A DNA stretch of 64,000 nt from Exiguobacterium marinum DSM 16307 (GCF_000620845.1 NZ_KK211189.1:1317662-1381661); one strand, 5' to 3'. Shown: positions 17,618 to 26,933, numbered from the stretch's first letter. Notes: generated from the sequence alone by a model not told the origin. Numbers and translations: made by a program.

Positions 17618-18362
17618 CCGAGTTGATGTGTTACCACCGTACGCAGGTTATCGGGTGACAAGAGGGTGGTACACGACAAATGATGGAGAAGAGGTCGTAG
17701 CGTATTCAATCGAACCAAAACGACCGAATGGGCACGTGTTGATGTACTTACGGGGAGGGACGGCACGAATCGGGGACGTCCGTTTACCGCGGCTCATGCA
17801 ATTCGCATCACGCGGCTTTCATGTCGTCGCTCCCGTCTATCGTGGCAACCATGGTGGAACTGGAAAAGAGGATTTTGGTGGGGATGACTTGGAAGATGTG
17901 CTCTCGCTATACGATCGCGTTCAAACGAGCGGACGACCGGTTCACGTGCTCGGCTTTTCGCGAGGGGGCATGATGGCACTATCGCTCGCATCCGAACGAC
18001 CGGTCACCACGGTCACATCCTGGGCAGGCGTGACGAACCTAGAATGGACATATGAGGAACAGCGTTCGATGCGGAAGATGTTACGTCGCATGACAGGTGG
18101 GGACCCCGAATCAGCAGAATCTGCCTATGTTGATCGTTCCCCCCTCTATAAAGAATGGATTGCCCCGACGCTCATCATCCATGGTACCGACGATGAGCAG
18201 GTTCGCTTGCGTCATGCGACAGCTGTCGCTGAGAAGTTAGGGGAGCAGGCTGAATTTTGGGTGGTCCCATTCGGACACCAACTCCCATTTTGGGATAAAT
18301 GGGAGACGACAGAGCAGGCGATGGACTGGATGATACAGCAAGAAAAAAACACCGACTCATGA
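17598..18362 (+). CDS. ytmA: Alpha/beta hydrolase, YtmA-like (prolyl oligopeptidase family)
   Basis: 254-residue cytoplasmic hydrolase. Nucleophile elbow GFSRGG (Ser at about residue 120), acid in HGTDDEQVR and catalytic His in FGHQLPFWD give an intact triad. The domain fits the S9 peptidase-like esterase group, but the substrate is unknown. The start lies 20 bp inside the end of ytkD, indicating translational coupling. The ytkD-ytmA-pckA-metK neighbourhood is conserved in Bacillales. Confidence 0.85.
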   Translation: MNNSWFDRVDVLPPYAGYRVTRGWYTTNDGEEVVAYSIEPKRPNGHVLMYLRGGTARIGDVRLPRLMQFASRGFHVVAPVYRGNHGGTGKEDFGGDDLEDVLSLYDRVQTSGRPVHVLGFSRGGMMALSLASERPVTTVTSWAGVTNLEWTYEEQRSMRKMLRRMTGGDPESAESAYVDRSPLYKEWIAPTLIIHGTDDEQVRLRHATAVAEKLGEQAEFWVVPFGHQLPFWDKWETTEQAMDWMIQQEKNTDS

Positions 18363-18377
18363 TTGAGTCGGTGTTTT
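18343..18377. terminator. Bidirectional terminator between ytmA and pckA
   Basis: Twelve-base stem (AACACCGACTCA and complement) around TGAT, with A's before and T's after, serving both convergent genes. Confidence 0.93.
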
Positions 18378-18384
18378 GATGTAG

Positions 18385-19956
18385 TTAGATGACGAGCGGA
18401 CCGGCTGCGATGATTGATTCACTTGCTTTCGTGAAACGCTTGAAGTTCTCTTTAAATTTCATGGCAAGTGCTTTTGCCTCCATGTCGTAACGGGCTGAAT
18501 CGTTCCATGTATCTCGTGGATTGAGAACAGTACTCGGTACACCTTCGATGGCTACTGGAATCTCGACATTGAAAATGTCATGTTTCATCGTTTCGACATC
18601 ACGAAGCTGTCCATTGATTGCGGCGTTGACCATCGCGCGCGTATATGCGAGTTTCATACGTGAACCTTCACCGTATGCACCACCTGTCCAACCTGTGTTG
18701 ACGAGATAGACATCGACATCGTGTTTTTCAATCAATTGACCGAGCATATCCGCGTAACGCTCAGGAGCGAGCGGGAGGAACGGTGAACCGAAGCAAGTAG
18801 AAAACGTCGCTTGTGGTTCTGTGACACCGCGCTCCGTGCCGGCAAGTTTTGACGTATAGCCAGACAAGAAGTGATACATCGCTTGCTCTTTCGTCAATTT
18901 GCTGATCGGTGGCAAGACGCCGTACGCATCTGCCGTCAAGAAAACAATTGTATTCGGATGACCTGCGCGTGATGGGAGCATCGCATTGTCGATGAACTCA
19001 ATCGGATATGCCGCACGCGTGTTTTCCGTTAAAGAAATGTTTTTGTAGTCTGGTGTTCGATCATCGTTTAGCACAACGTTTTCAATCAATGAACCGAATC
19101 GAATCGCATCATAAATTTGTGGTTCGTTCTCACGTGATAAATTGATTGTCTTCGCGTAGCAACCGCCTTCAATGTTAAAGATGCCGTCTGGTGACCATCC
19201 GTGTTCATCGTCACCGATCAAGTGACGCTCAAGGTCAGCCGAAAGTGTCGTCTTCCCAGTTCCCGACAACCCGAAAAAGAGAGCCGTTTCGTTCGCATCA
19301 TTGACATTTGCCGAACAGTGCATCGATAACACGTTTTGTTCAGGCAACAAGAAGTTCATGACGGAGAAGATTGATTTTTTGATTTCACCACCGTATTCTG
19401 TTCCCCCGATCAGAATTGTACGTTTGGCGAATGAAACGAGAATGAACGTCTCTGAGTTTGTCCCATCGACCGCAGGGTCTGCTTTATAACTCGGTGCATA
19501 AATGACCGTAAACGGGTCGAACGCACCTTTCGTCGGCCATTCACGTAAGAAGAGTTGTTTAGCGAATAGACTGTGCCACGCATACTCTGTGATGGCACGA
19601 ACGGGTAAGGTGTAGTGTTCATCCGCGCCAGCCGCAGCTTCAAGATAGTAGAGCTTATCTTTCTTCTCTAAGTGATTGAGTACTTTTTCAAGAAGTGCTG
19701 AAAACTTCTCTTCAGCGATTGGTTGGTTGACCTTCCCCCAATCGACAAGGTTGTTGCTGACTTCATCTTGTACGACGAATTTGTCTTTCGGTGACCGTCC
19801 GGTAAAAGCACCGGTGCTGACAGATAATGCCCCGTCTTTTGTCAGTACACCTTCACCATTTTGAATGGCTTCTTCTACCAGCTCTGGAACCGTCAAGTTC
19901 CGTAACATGTCGGTACCATTAATTAATTCTTCGATTTTCAGGAGCGTTGTCGCCAT
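18385..19956 (-). CDS. pckA: Phosphoenolpyruvate carboxykinase (ATP)
   Basis: 523-residue ATP-dependent PEP carboxykinase, the first committed step of gluconeogenesis (oxaloacetate + ATP to PEP + CO2 + ADP). Motifs in order: [10 protein letters not shown] (substrate loop), [14 protein letters not shown] (metal/lysine region), the kinase-1 P-loop [11 protein letters not shown], kinase-2 DDEHGWS, and [12 protein letters not shown]. The start is the ATG at 19956, eight bases from AAAGGTGG; a 20-residue upstream extension lacks support. Control sequences overlap its promoter (see separate entries). Confidence 0.97.
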   Translation of the reverse strand: MATTLLKIEELINGTDMLRNLTVPELVEEAIQNGEGVLTKDGALSVSTGAFTGRSPKDKFVVQDEVSNNLVDWGKVNQPIAEEKFSALLEKVLNHLEKKDKLYYLEAAAGADEHYTLPVRAITEYAWHSLFAKQLFLREWPTKGAFDPFTVIYAPSYKADPAVDGTNSETFILVSFAKRTILIGGTEYGGEIKKSIFSVMNFLLPEQNVLSMHCSANVNDANETALFFGLSGTGKTTLSADLERHLIGDDEHGWSPDGIFNIEGGCYAKTINLSRENEPQIYDAIRFGSLIENVVLNDDRTPDYKNISLTENTRAAYPIEFIDNAMLPSRAGHPNTIVFLTADAYGVLPPISKLTKEQAMYHFLSGYTSKLAGTERGVTEPQATFSTCFGSPFLPLAPERYADMLGQLIEKHDVDVYLVNTGWTGGAYGEGSRMKLAYTRAMVNAAINGQLRDVETMKHDIFNVEIPVAIEGVPSTVLNPRDTWNDSARYDMEAKALAMKFKENFKRFTKASESIIAAGPLVI

Positions 19957-20024
19957 CCTGAATCCCACCTTTCCCCTAAATAGATGTGGATGAAATCCGC
20001 ATACTTCCGCAATCAAGATTAATT

Positions 20025-20068
20025 AGTATGACATTTTTAATTATATGTGACACACTAATCAAAAACAA
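20025..20068 (-). promoter_or_regulatory. pckA promoter with two CcpN-like boxes
   Basis: On the minus strand: -35 TTGTTT (20068-20063), 17-bp spacer, -10 TATAAT (20045-20040). TGTGTCACATA (20054-20044) overlaps the -10 and AATGTCATACT (20035-20025) lies just downstream. Each matches 10 of 11 positions of the remembered CcpN consensus TRTGHYATAYW. CcpN represses gluconeogenic pckA in B. subtilis. Confidence 0.65.
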
Positions 20069-20085
20069 GCATTTCTTCTCTATTA

Positions 20086-20099
20086 AGTAAGCGCTTTCT
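20086..20099. promoter_or_regulatory. cre-like site upstream of the pckA promoter
   Basis: On the minus strand AGAAAGCGCTTACT matches 13 of 14 positions of the cre consensus TGWAARCGYTWNCW. It is centred about 60 bp upstream of the predicted transcription start. Confidence 0.55.
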
Positions 20100-20232
20100 T
20101 ACAAGGATAGTTTAACACATTCTCTTATCACAAGGTGTTAAAAAAAAGAAACGAAATAAAAAAATGGTTGACGATTCACAAACAGAAATGTTTAGCAAGT
20201 CTGTGAAAAAAATACGAATTCGTTCAATTCCC

Positions 20233-20261
20233 TTGACATAATCGGATGTCATTTATATGAT
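20233..20261 (+). promoter_or_regulatory. metK promoter
   Basis: TTGACA (20233-20238), 17-bp spacer, TATGAT (20256-20261), placed just before the SAM riboswitch. Confidence 0.85.
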
Positions 20262-20276
20262 GGTTTTCGTAACGGA

Positions 20277-20453
20277 TACTCTTATTCTGAGCGGTGGAGG
20301 GAACAAGGCCCTACGAAGCCCAGCAACCGTCCGACATGAAGTCTTGTGCGGAAAAGGTGCTATCCTGAAGCGAAGCCATTAGCTTCGAACGATAAGAGGG
20401 TAAGGAAGAACGATTCAACCTTTCCCCATGTATGTCATCGGGGGAGGTTTTTT
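20277..20453 (+). promoter_or_regulatory. SAM-I (S-box) riboswitch with terminator, upstream of metK
   Basis: The aptamer begins with CTCTTAT (20279-20285), paired with ATAAGAG (20392-20398) as P1. Conserved segments follow: GAGCGGTGGAGGGAACA, GAAGCCCAGCAACC and GAAAAGGTGC. The expression platform at 20417-20453 is a terminator (AACCTTTCCCC with GGGGGAGGTT, then eight T's). High S-adenosylmethionine should terminate transcription before metK, a classic feedback loop. Confidence 0.95.
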
Positions 20454-20530
20454 TCATTACCGTCCCAAAGCAACGCGTAAGGGGAACGAGTACCGTCCAC
20501 ATATCACCCTTATTATAGGAGGTTTTTTGA

Positions 20531-21739
20531 ATGTCAAATTTGAACCGTCGACTTTTTACTTCAGAGTCGGTTACTGAAGGACATCCAGACAAAATTTGTG
20601 ATCAGATTTCTGACTCGATTTTGGATGCCATTTTAGCGGAAGACCCGAATGCCCGTGTTGCGGCAGAAACGTCTGTCACAACAGGTCTTGTACTCGTAGC
20701 TGGTGAAATCACAACGTCAACTTACGTGGATATCCCGAAAGTTGTCCGTGAAACGATCCGTGAAATCGGATACACACGTGCGAAATATGGTTTCGATGCT
20801 GAAACATGTGCAGTCTTGACATCGATTGACGAACAATCGGTCGATATCGCGCAAGGTGTAGACCAAGCCCTTGAAGCTCGTGAAGGTCAAATGACTGAAG
20901 AGGAGCTTGATGCAATCGGGGCAGGAGACCAAGGTCTCATGTTCGGATACGCAACAAACGAGACACCTGAACTCATGCCCCTCCCAATCTCGTTGGCACA
21001 CAAGTTGTCACGTCGTCTTGCGGAAGTACGTAAGAACGGTACGCTTGAATACCTCCGTCCGGATGGGAAAACACAAGTAACGGTTGAGTACGATGAGAAT
21101 AACAACCCTGTTCGTATCGATACAATCGTTATCTCGACGCAGCATGCAGAAGAGATTACACTCGAGCAAATTCAAGAAGACTTGAAAAAATATGTCATCG
21201 AAGCAGTCATTCCGGCTGAACTTATCGATGCTGAAACGAAATACTTCATCAACCCGACTGGTCGCTTCGTAATCGGTGGACCACAAGGGGATGCAGGTTT
21301 GACAGGACGTAAAATCATCGTCGATACGTACGGTGGATACGCTCGTCACGGCGGTGGTGCATTCTCTGGTAAAGATCCGACAAAAGTTGACCGTTCAGCG
21401 GCATACGCAGCCCGCTATGTAGCGAAAAACATCGTTGCAGCAGGACTTGCGGATAAAGCGGAAGTACAACTCGCGTATGCGATCGGGGTTGCACACCCTG
21501 TATCAATCGCTGTCGATACATTCGGCACTGGAAAATTGAGCGAAACAGAACTCGTTGAACTCGTTCGTGAGAACTTTGACCTCCGTCCGGCAGGTATTAT
21601 CAAAATGCTCGACCTTCGTCGCCCGATCTACAAACAGACAGCAGCTTACGGTCACTTCGGTCGTACAGATGTGGAACTCCCTTGGGAGCAAACAGATAAA
21701 GCAGCAGTTCTTGAAGAAGGCGCGAAGCGTTTCGCGTAA
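20531..21739 (+). CDS. metK: S-adenosylmethionine synthetase
   Basis: 402 residues. It makes S-adenosylmethionine from methionine and ATP. Signature segments: [16 protein letters not shown] with the catalytic His near the N-terminus, [12 protein letters not shown] (ATP loop), [21 protein letters not shown] and the phosphate loop [16 protein letters not shown]. Ribosome site TAGGAGG, 8 nt from the ATG. Controlled by the SAM riboswitch just upstream; pckA lies divergent on the other side. Confidence 0.98.
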   Translation: MSNLNRRLFTSESVTEGHPDKICDQISDSILDAILAEDPNARVAAETSVTTGLVLVAGEITTSTYVDIPKVVRETIREIGYTRAKYGFDAETCAVLTSIDEQSVDIAQGVDQALEAREGQMTEEELDAIGAGDQGLMFGYATNETPELMPLPISLAHKLSRRLAEVRKNGTLEYLRPDGKTQVTVEYDENNNPVRIDTIVISTQHAEEITLEQIQEDLKKYVIEAVIPAELIDAETKYFINPTGRFVIGGPQGDAGLTGRKIIVDTYGGYARHGGGAFSGKDPTKVDRSAAYAARYVAKNIVAAGLADKAEVQLAYAIGVAHPVSIAVDTFGTGKLSETELVELVRENFDLRPAGIIKMLDLRRPIYKQTAAYGHFGRTDVELPWEQTDKAAVLEEGAKRFA

Positions 21740-21741
21740 TC

Positions 21742-21776
21742 AAAAACGACCTTTCCGCGGAAAGGTCGTTTTTTTT
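21742..21776. terminator. Terminator between metK and the YtxH-like gene
   Basis: Twelve-base perfect stem (AACGACCTTTCC and complement) with T run on the plus strand and A/T-rich flank on the other; serves both convergent genes. Confidence 0.92.
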
Positions 21777-21779
21777 GGT

Positions 21780-22301
21780 TCATGTAGTTGGTGGTGTCTG
21801 TTTATTTTCGTCTGACTCAGAATCGTTGGAAGTTGTTTCTTGTCCGAGAGCTGTATCTTTCGCTTCGACGACCTTCTCACCGATATCTTGTAAGTCAGAC
21901 TTGGCTTCTTGTGCTGTATCAACGATTTTATTGACGTCTTCTTTAACTGTATCTACTTCTCCGACGACTTTTTCATATACGTTCTGAACGTCTGTAGATA
22001 CTTCCTGAATTTTGCCGGAAGCCGTCTTCACTTGTTCAATAACCTGTGAGGCTTTACCAGCAGGGTCTTGTTTCATTTCATTGACAATGCCGCCGACCGA
22101 AGATTTTGCGCTCGAGAGGGATTGTTTCGTATGATCTCGATTCGAGGAGCTAAGTAATGCGAGGAGACCACCGACAAGTGCACCGAGTAACATGCCGGTC
22201 ACGACGTTGATTTTCGGACTTCCCGCGTTCATTTGGTCAAATTGACGATTTGGGTTCTCTGTTTGTTCGACTTTCGGGTCATGCTCTAATTTTGGTTCCA
22301 T
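21780..22301 (-). CDS. YtxH-domain-like membrane-anchored protein
   Basis: 173 residues: a polar N-terminus rich in Asn, Glu and Pro, one glycine-rich hydrophobic segment (about residues 36-52, GMLLGALVGGLLALL), then a long amphipathic, charged helical region ending in an acidic tail. This layout is that of YtxH-type general-stress proteins, and a second gene of this type (ytxH) lies at 56984. Molecular function is unknown. The start at 22301 follows AAGGAG; a start six codons upstream overlaps that site. Monocistronic. Confidence 0.65.
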   Translation of the reverse strand: MEPKLEHDPKVEQTENPNRQFDQMNAGSPKINVVTGMLLGALVGGLLALLSSSNRDHTKQSLSSAKSSVGGIVNEMKQDPAGKASQVIEQVKTASGKIQEVSTDVQNVYEKVVGEVDTVKEDVNKIVDTAQEAKSDLQDIGEKVVEAKDTALGQETTSNDSESDENKQTPPTT

Positions 22302-22465
22302 GTTGTTCCACTCCTTCATTTGATTGGCATTGCTAGTTTTATACCCAAGTCGAATGCTGAGATAACGTTTTACAATGAATCGTCATGAAAAAGAAATGTA
22401 GTGCAGGATAAAAACACTATGATAGGGAATGATACAAATAGATTGGCCTAAAGGGGGAAGCGATC

Positions 22466-22936
22466 ATGAATATGCGAGAAGCAGTTCCAGAAGATGCGGC
22501 GTTAATTCGAACGATTGCACTTGCAACGATTTCAAAGAATGATTCCAATCGGACAAGAGCGATGGAGCGCGCCTATCGACAAGAAGAGATTGTACGAGCA
22601 ATCAGTTCAAGTGAAGAAGCACGAGAACAATATTTTATCGTTGGCGAGTACGAAGGCCATGTCATCGGATTTTGTCATGCCATCGATCGCGGTGACATGT
22701 GGGAGATGCTTCGTCTCTATCTTCATCCCGATCACCATCGGAACGGGTACGGTGCAGATTTTTTAAGGCACCTTCAATCGAAAAAAACACAACCGATGGA
22801 AGTGTACGTTGAAAATTCGAATGATCAGGCGATTGCTTTCCTCTTGCATCAATCATTTAAAGAAGTGAATCGAATTCAAGAAGAGGTCTACGACCAACCG
22901 ATGGAACTCATTCATCTAAGATATGTCCCGAGCTAA
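22466..22936 (+). CDS. GNAT-family N-acetyltransferase
   Basis: 156 residues with the GNAT fold. The acetyl-CoA motif A is seen as LYLHPDHHRNGYGADFLRHL (about residues 87-106). The C-terminal part has the usual NDQAIAFLLHQSFKEV motif. Substrate unknown. Own ribosome site (AAAGGGGG) and terminator; no operon partner. Confidence 0.85.
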   Translation: MNMREAVPEDAALIRTIALATISKNDSNRTRAMERAYRQEEIVRAISSSEEAREQYFIVGEYEGHVIGFCHAIDRGDMWEMLRLYLHPDHHRNGYGADFLRHLQSKKTQPMEVYVENSNDQAIAFLLHQSFKEVNRIQEEVYDQPMELIHLRYVPS

Positions 22937-22958
22937 GACTCCAGACGGATTTTGTTTA

Positions 22959-22985
22959 AACATCAGTTGCGGCTGATGTTTTTTT
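22959..22985 (+). terminator. Terminator after the GNAT gene
   Basis: Eight-base stem (AACATCAG with CTGATGTT), six-base loop and T run. Confidence 0.8.
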
Positions 22986-23024
22986 GATACAATGAATATA
23001 GTCTATAAATGAGGTGACGGCAGC

Positions 23025-23738
23025 ATGACATATGAAGAAACACAAAAAGGGGTCATCGTCATCGTTTATCCGCTACAGTTCACATCTCGGATCAGCGAGA
23101 ATTTTATTCGACGACTTCAAGACGAGTACGAAGTAATTGTCGTCCGCGACCAATCGATGGGCTTGACGGCAGAAGATCATAAACAATTGATCAAACGGGC
23201 GTTACGTGAGGCCGGCGAGTATAAATTACCGATTCATGTCGTGGCGTTCAGCCTCGGGGCGCTCTTTACAAACCGGCTTCTTCAGGAGTATGATGTGCCG
23301 CTCGGGAGCCTGACTTATATCTCTCCATTGTTTGATTGGCATGCGACTCGTCAAATCGGTGGATTGAAACAAGTCGTCGCGAGTGCAGTCGATCGTTTTC
23401 GCCCAGACTTACCACTCGGAATGATGACATTCACCGGCGGCGGCGACGAATCGTCCCGATTTGGTGAAATCACATATGCCCAATATCGGGAAATCGAAGA
23501 AGAAATCGTAGAGCATCAAGAAGAAAAGAAACATTTGCCACGTCTCCCGCTCGCTTGTTTCTACGCACCTGATGATCAATTTGCAGACGTGAAGTTGACG
23601 TTGAACGTCTGCCGAAAGATTGGTGGAGATCAAGTGTATATCCGTCGATTAGAAGGATTCCCGCATTTTGGGTATGAGCGGTTGAACACCAAGTTTGCAG
23701 AAACGCTCATGACGTTTTATGAATTGATTCAAGAATAA
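23025..23738 (+). CDS. Alpha/beta-fold hydrolase, uncharacterised
   Basis: 237 residues. An early beta strand (GVIVIVYPL) is followed by the nucleophile elbow VVAFSLGAL, where the usual first Gly is Ala. An acidic residue in FYAPDDQFADV and a His in EGFPHFGYERL could complete a Ser-Asp-His triad. The arrangement recalls lysophospholipases/esterases, but no oxyanion signature (HG dipeptide) is evident. No signal peptide. Monocistronic, convergent with mnmM. Confidence 0.6.
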   Translation: MTYEETQKGVIVIVYPLQFTSRISENFIRRLQDEYEVIVVRDQSMGLTAEDHKQLIKRALREAGEYKLPIHVVAFSLGALFTNRLLQEYDVPLGSLTYISPLFDWHATRQIGGLKQVVASAVDRFRPDLPLGMMTFTGGGDESSRFGEITYAQYREIEEEIVEHQEEKKHLPRLPLACFYAPDDQFADVKLTLNVCRKIGGDQVYIRRLEGFPHFGYERLNTKFAETLMTFYELIQE

Positions 23739-23772
23739 AAGAAGGCGACTCACAGGAGCCGCCTTCTTTTAT
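23737..23772. terminator. Bidirectional terminator
   Basis: Eleven-base stem (AAAAGAAGGCG and complement) around a 12-nt loop, between the convergent hydrolase and mnmM genes. Confidence 0.88.
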
Positions 23773-24344
23773 TTTGAACGTTTTTCAATCGCCACGATGA
23801 ATGGAGGGTGGTTGATCTGGTTGATGAAGCCGTAACGCAGTACACCGGCCTGCTTTTGGTCAAGCGACTCCACATAGCGAAGCACATCATCCCGTTCGAC
23901 CTTCCCGCTCTCATGGCCGTGGTAAATGACGATGACGATGACACCACCGATAGCCATAACCTCTAATAATTGAGACAATGCGGCAATGGTCGTATTCCCT
24001 TGTGTCGTGACGGATTTGTCACTTCCTGGTAAATAGCCCAAATTGAAGACGGCCGCGGTGATTGGTCGTGTCTCATTCGCGACGACCGTATGAACCGTAT
24101 CGTGACTATCATGAATGACGGTCACCCGTTCATCGACACCTGCTTCCTGTATACGTGCACGGGTTGAAGCAACCGCTTCTGTTTGAATGTCAAATGCGTA
24201 TACGTGTCCCGTTTCGCCTACGGCGTTCGCCAAGAACAACGTGTCGTGGCCGTTCCCGGCAGTCATATCGATGGCGACATGTCCTACTTCGAGGTGGTCA
24301 TGTAGTAATTGTTTTGCAAATGGTAGTACTCTCATTAATCCCAT
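23769..24344 (-). CDS. mnmM: tRNA (wobble uridine) methyltransferase MnmM / YtqB
   Basis: 191-residue class I SAM-dependent methyltransferase. SAM-binding motif I is AIDMTAGNGHDTLFLA, with the acidic motif in YAFDIQTEA, then FNLGYLPGSDK, typical of the YtqB family. B. subtilis YtqB was assigned as MnmM, which methylates the 5-aminomethyl group of wobble 2-thiouridine in tRNA. The start at 24344 follows AAGGATG; it overlaps the end of the radical SAM gene by 47 bp, the conserved ytqA-ytqB arrangement. Confidence 0.85.
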   Translation of the reverse strand: MGLMRVLPFAKQLLHDHLEVGHVAIDMTAGNGHDTLFLANAVGETGHVYAFDIQTEAVASTRARIQEAGVDERVTVIHDSHDTVHTVVANETRPITAAVFNLGYLPGSDKSVTTQGNTTIAALSQLLEVMAIGGVIVIVIYHGHESGKVERDDVLRYVESLDQKQAGVLRYGFINQINHPPFIVAIEKRSK

Positions 24345-25272
24345 CAATCTCATCCTTCTTTTTTCCTTGGAAGGAATCACGTCGCTCCAATTCCGCACGA
24401 ATCTTGTTTAGCACCTGCATCTTATGACGGCTCCATAATGGACCAATCAATAAGTCAGGCGGACCGTCTCCCGTCAATCGATGGACGATCACCTCGGGTG
24501 GTATCCGTTCGAGTTGATCACAAACGAGGGAGATGTATGTGTCTTCCTCCATCAAGTCGAGCAAGCCTTTCTCATATTGACGGGCAAGTGGTGTATGTTT
24601 CAAGACGTGGAGCAAATGGATTTTGATTCCTTGTATGTCCATTTTAGCAACTTCTCGGGCTGTGTCGAGCATCATCTCTGGTGTTTCACCGGGTAGGCCG
24701 TTGATGATGTGCACGCATACGCGAATGTTGTGACGACGCAGTTTTTCAAGACCGTTCAAAAATGTTTGATAATCGTGTCCGCGATTGATTTTTTTTGCGG
24801 TCGTATCATGTACGGTCTGTAAACCGAGTTCCACCCATAAAGAAGTCCTTTCATTCAGTTCGGCTAAATAGTCGACAACGTCATCAGGCAAGCAATCTGG
24901 GCGTGTCGCAATCGAGAGACCAACGACACCTTCTTGCTGAAGCGCTGGTTCGAATAATTCGCGTAATCTTTCGACTGGCGCATAGGTATTACTGTACGCC
25001 TGAAAATAGGCGATGTAGTCGGCGTTCTTCCACTTTCGATGAAGTCGCGTTTTTACTTCTTCGAATTGAACGGGAATCGGGTCACAGGCATTTCCCGCAA
25101 AATCGCCACTTCCATCATCTGAACAGAATGTACATCCGCCTTTGGAGACGCGGCCATCACGGTTCGGACATGTGAAGCCACCATCGAGCGGCACTTTAAA
25201 CACCTTGTTCCCGTATTCCCGACGATATGCCTCGTTTAATGTATGATAGCGGTTTTGACCAAATGGATTCAT
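24298..25272 (-). CDS. ytqA: Radical SAM protein YtqA
   Basis: 324-residue radical SAM enzyme of the YhcC/YtqA family. The cluster-binding cysteines are in TCPNRDGRVSKGGCTFCSDD (a longer spacing than the standard CxxxCxxC, characteristic of this family). Further on come GLSIATRPDCLPD, WVELGLQTVHD and HIINGLPGETPEMM. The reaction is not established. Genetic coupling to mnmM suggests a role near tRNA modification (inference). ATG 25272 follows GGAAGGAGA. Confidence 0.88.
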   Translation of the reverse strand: MNPFGQNRYHTLNEAYRREYGNKVFKVPLDGGFTCPNRDGRVSKGGCTFCSDDGSGDFAGNACDPIPVQFEEVKTRLHRKWKNADYIAYFQAYSNTYAPVERLRELFEPALQQEGVVGLSIATRPDCLPDDVVDYLAELNERTSLWVELGLQTVHDTTAKKINRGHDYQTFLNGLEKLRRHNIRVCVHIINGLPGETPEMMLDTAREVAKMDIQGIKIHLLHVLKHTPLARQYEKGLLDLMEEDTYISLVCDQLERIPPEVIVHRLTGDGPPDLLIGPLWSRHKMQVLNKIRAELERRDSFQGKKKDEIDGINESTTICKTITT

Positions 25273-25391
25273 GGTTATCTCTCCTTCCTTGCTCATCCTA
25301 TCACAAATGAAAAATGACAAAACTTCATAATGAGTAATTTTTCTTGACACTTCTTTGGCATTCGTTTAGGTTTGATAAGGAAATCTTGTCG

Positions 25392-25417
25392 ATTCGGCCT
25401 TTTGTGCCGATTTTTTA
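25392..25417 (+). terminator. Short terminator-like hairpin in the yttB leader
   Basis: TCGGC and GCCGA pair around seven bases and are followed by six T's, about 30 bp before yttB. It may be a weak leader attenuator or the end of a short transcript. Confidence 0.4.
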
Positions 25418-25447
25418 ATGTGAAGAGGGATGAAAGGAGGACTTGAT

Positions 25448-26638
25448 GTGAACAATAAAATGCCAATCTCGGTATGGATTCTAGTCATTGCGATGGCGCT
25501 CAATACAACGGCGGCGTCTTTTTTATGGCCATTTAACACCCTGTATATTCATGATTTTTTAGGTGAGTCGATGACGCTTGCCGGAGTGGCGCTTCTCGTG
25601 AACTCCGCACTCGCAATCGTCGGTAACTACATTGGAGGGACGCTATTCGACCGAATCGGAGGAAAGGCGACGCTCGTCATCTCCGTCGGCTTGTTGCTTG
25701 CGAGTTCGCTTGGATTTTTACTGTTCCACGCCACGTTCTTCGGTTATTTGGTGTGGCTCGGTTTAATCGGGTTCTCAGGGGGACTCGTCTTTCCGACCGT
25801 TTATGCGTTTGCTGGACTCATTTGGCCAGAAGGGGGACGTCGTTCCTTCAACGCGATTTATGTCGCGCAAAATGTTGGGGTCGCCCTCGGTACAGCGATG
25901 AGCGGTCAAATCGCGCGATTGAACATCGAGTGGATTTTTTACGCAAACTTCTTCTTGTCGGTCCTATTTGTTGTGGTTCTTTTGTTTGGACTTCGCTATT
26001 TGAAGAACCCGACACGTCCTGTCGTGCAATCCCAGCTAGAAGCAGCGGCCACGACGCTCTCGAGCGCGACGATGAAGTCGATGTGGTATGTCGCTATCGG
26101 TTATGCGGTGCTTTGGTTCGTCTACGTTCAGTGGCAAGGAACGATCGCGGTTCACTCGAAAGACCTCGGTGTCACAATCAGTCAATACTCACTCCTATGG
26201 ACAGTGAATGGGGCAATGATTGTTTTTGCACAGCCATTACTCAATCGGGTGTTGCGACAGTTTGAGGATGATTTGAAACGTCAATTGATCATCGGGGCAT
26301 CGATTTTCCTCGGTGCTTTCTTGATCGTGCCGTTCGCTGGTGGCTTCGGTATGTTCATGGTAGGGATGGTCGTCATGACAATCGGCGAAATGTTCGTTTG
26401 GCCAGCGGTTCCAACGATTGCGGCGAAACTTGCCCCGCCTGGGAAGGCAGGTCAATATCAAGGGCTCGTCAATATTGCCGCTTCCGTCGGTCGGATGATT
26501 GGCCCAACGTTATCTGGGTTTATCTACGATGTGTTCGGGATTACGGCAGTCTTTGGTATGCTGCTCCTACTCGCCACGTTTGCCCTCAGTCTATTCGTAT
26601 TCATGAAAGACATTCGCGTTACTGAAAAATCAAGTTGA
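25448..26638 (+). CDS. yttB: MFS transporter, YttB-like
   Basis: 396-residue major facilitator protein with twelve predicted hydrophobic segments. The conserved loop between helices 2 and 3 reads GGTLFDRIGGKATL. The second half repeats the pattern around GMVVMTIGEMFVWPAVPT, seen in POT-like/MFS drug exporters. Substrate unknown. A GTG at 25448, seven bases after AAAGGAGG, is preferred over the ATG at 25430, which precedes that site. It lies directly upstream of leuS as in B. subtilis; the leuS promoter overlaps its stop codon. Confidence 0.85.
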   Translation: MNNKMPISVWILVIAMALNTTAASFLWPFNTLYIHDFLGESMTLAGVALLVNSALAIVGNYIGGTLFDRIGGKATLVISVGLLLASSLGFLLFHATFFGYLVWLGLIGFSGGLVFPTVYAFAGLIWPEGGRRSFNAIYVAQNVGVALGTAMSGQIARLNIEWIFYANFFLSVLFVVVLLFGLRYLKNPTRPVVQSQLEAAATTLSSATMKSMWYVAIGYAVLWFVYVQWQGTIAVHSKDLGVTISQYSLLWTVNGAMIVFAQPLLNRVLRQFEDDLKRQLIIGASIFLGAFLIVPFAGGFGMFMVGMVVMTIGEMFVWPAVPTIAAKLAPPGKAGQYQGLVNIAASVGRMIGPTLSGFIYDVFGITAVFGMLLLLATFALSLFVFMKDIRVTEKSS

Positions 26639-26664
26639 CGTTGAATTTCAGAATGGGCTAAAAT
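26635..26664 (+). promoter_or_regulatory. leuS promoter
   Basis: TTGACG (26635-26640), 18-bp spacer, TAAAAT (26659-26664). The -35 element contains the yttB stop codon. Confidence 0.75.
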
Positions 26665-26670
26665 AGACTA

Positions 26671-26917
26671 CGATGAATAGCAAGCGATGAAGAGGATTAG
26701 TAACGAACGTTCCGTTTCAAAGAGAGTCGATGGGTGGTGTGAATCGATAAGCGGATGTTGTGAACTCGCCTTGGAGCTGTTTTCCTGAAACGAGTAAGGA
26801 AAACCGGGGTTACGCCTCGTTACCGGCGTCTCAAGTGGCAGTAATGCAACATGGGTGGTACCGCGGAGAGCTTTTAAGCCTTTCGTCCCATTTTCGGGGA
26901 CGGAAGGCTTTTTATTT
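26671..26917 (+). promoter_or_regulatory. T-box leader of leuS (leucine specifier)
   Basis: The T-box sequence GGGTGGTACCGCGG is at 26853-26866 and is followed by a terminator (26876-26917; AAGCCTTTCGTCCC with GGGGACGGAAGGCTT, then T's). In the specifier loop, TGAACTCGCC carries CTC (26765-26767), a leucine codon. Uncharged tRNA-Leu should stabilise the antiterminator and allow leuS transcription. Confidence 0.93.
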
Positions 26918-26933
26918 ATGCAGAGGAGGAAGA

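Noticed and set aside
26760-26933. N-terminal extension of leuS into the T-box leader
   Set aside because: The region is the structured leader RNA with a terminator; the conserved LeuS N-terminus begins at 26934 with a good ribosome site.
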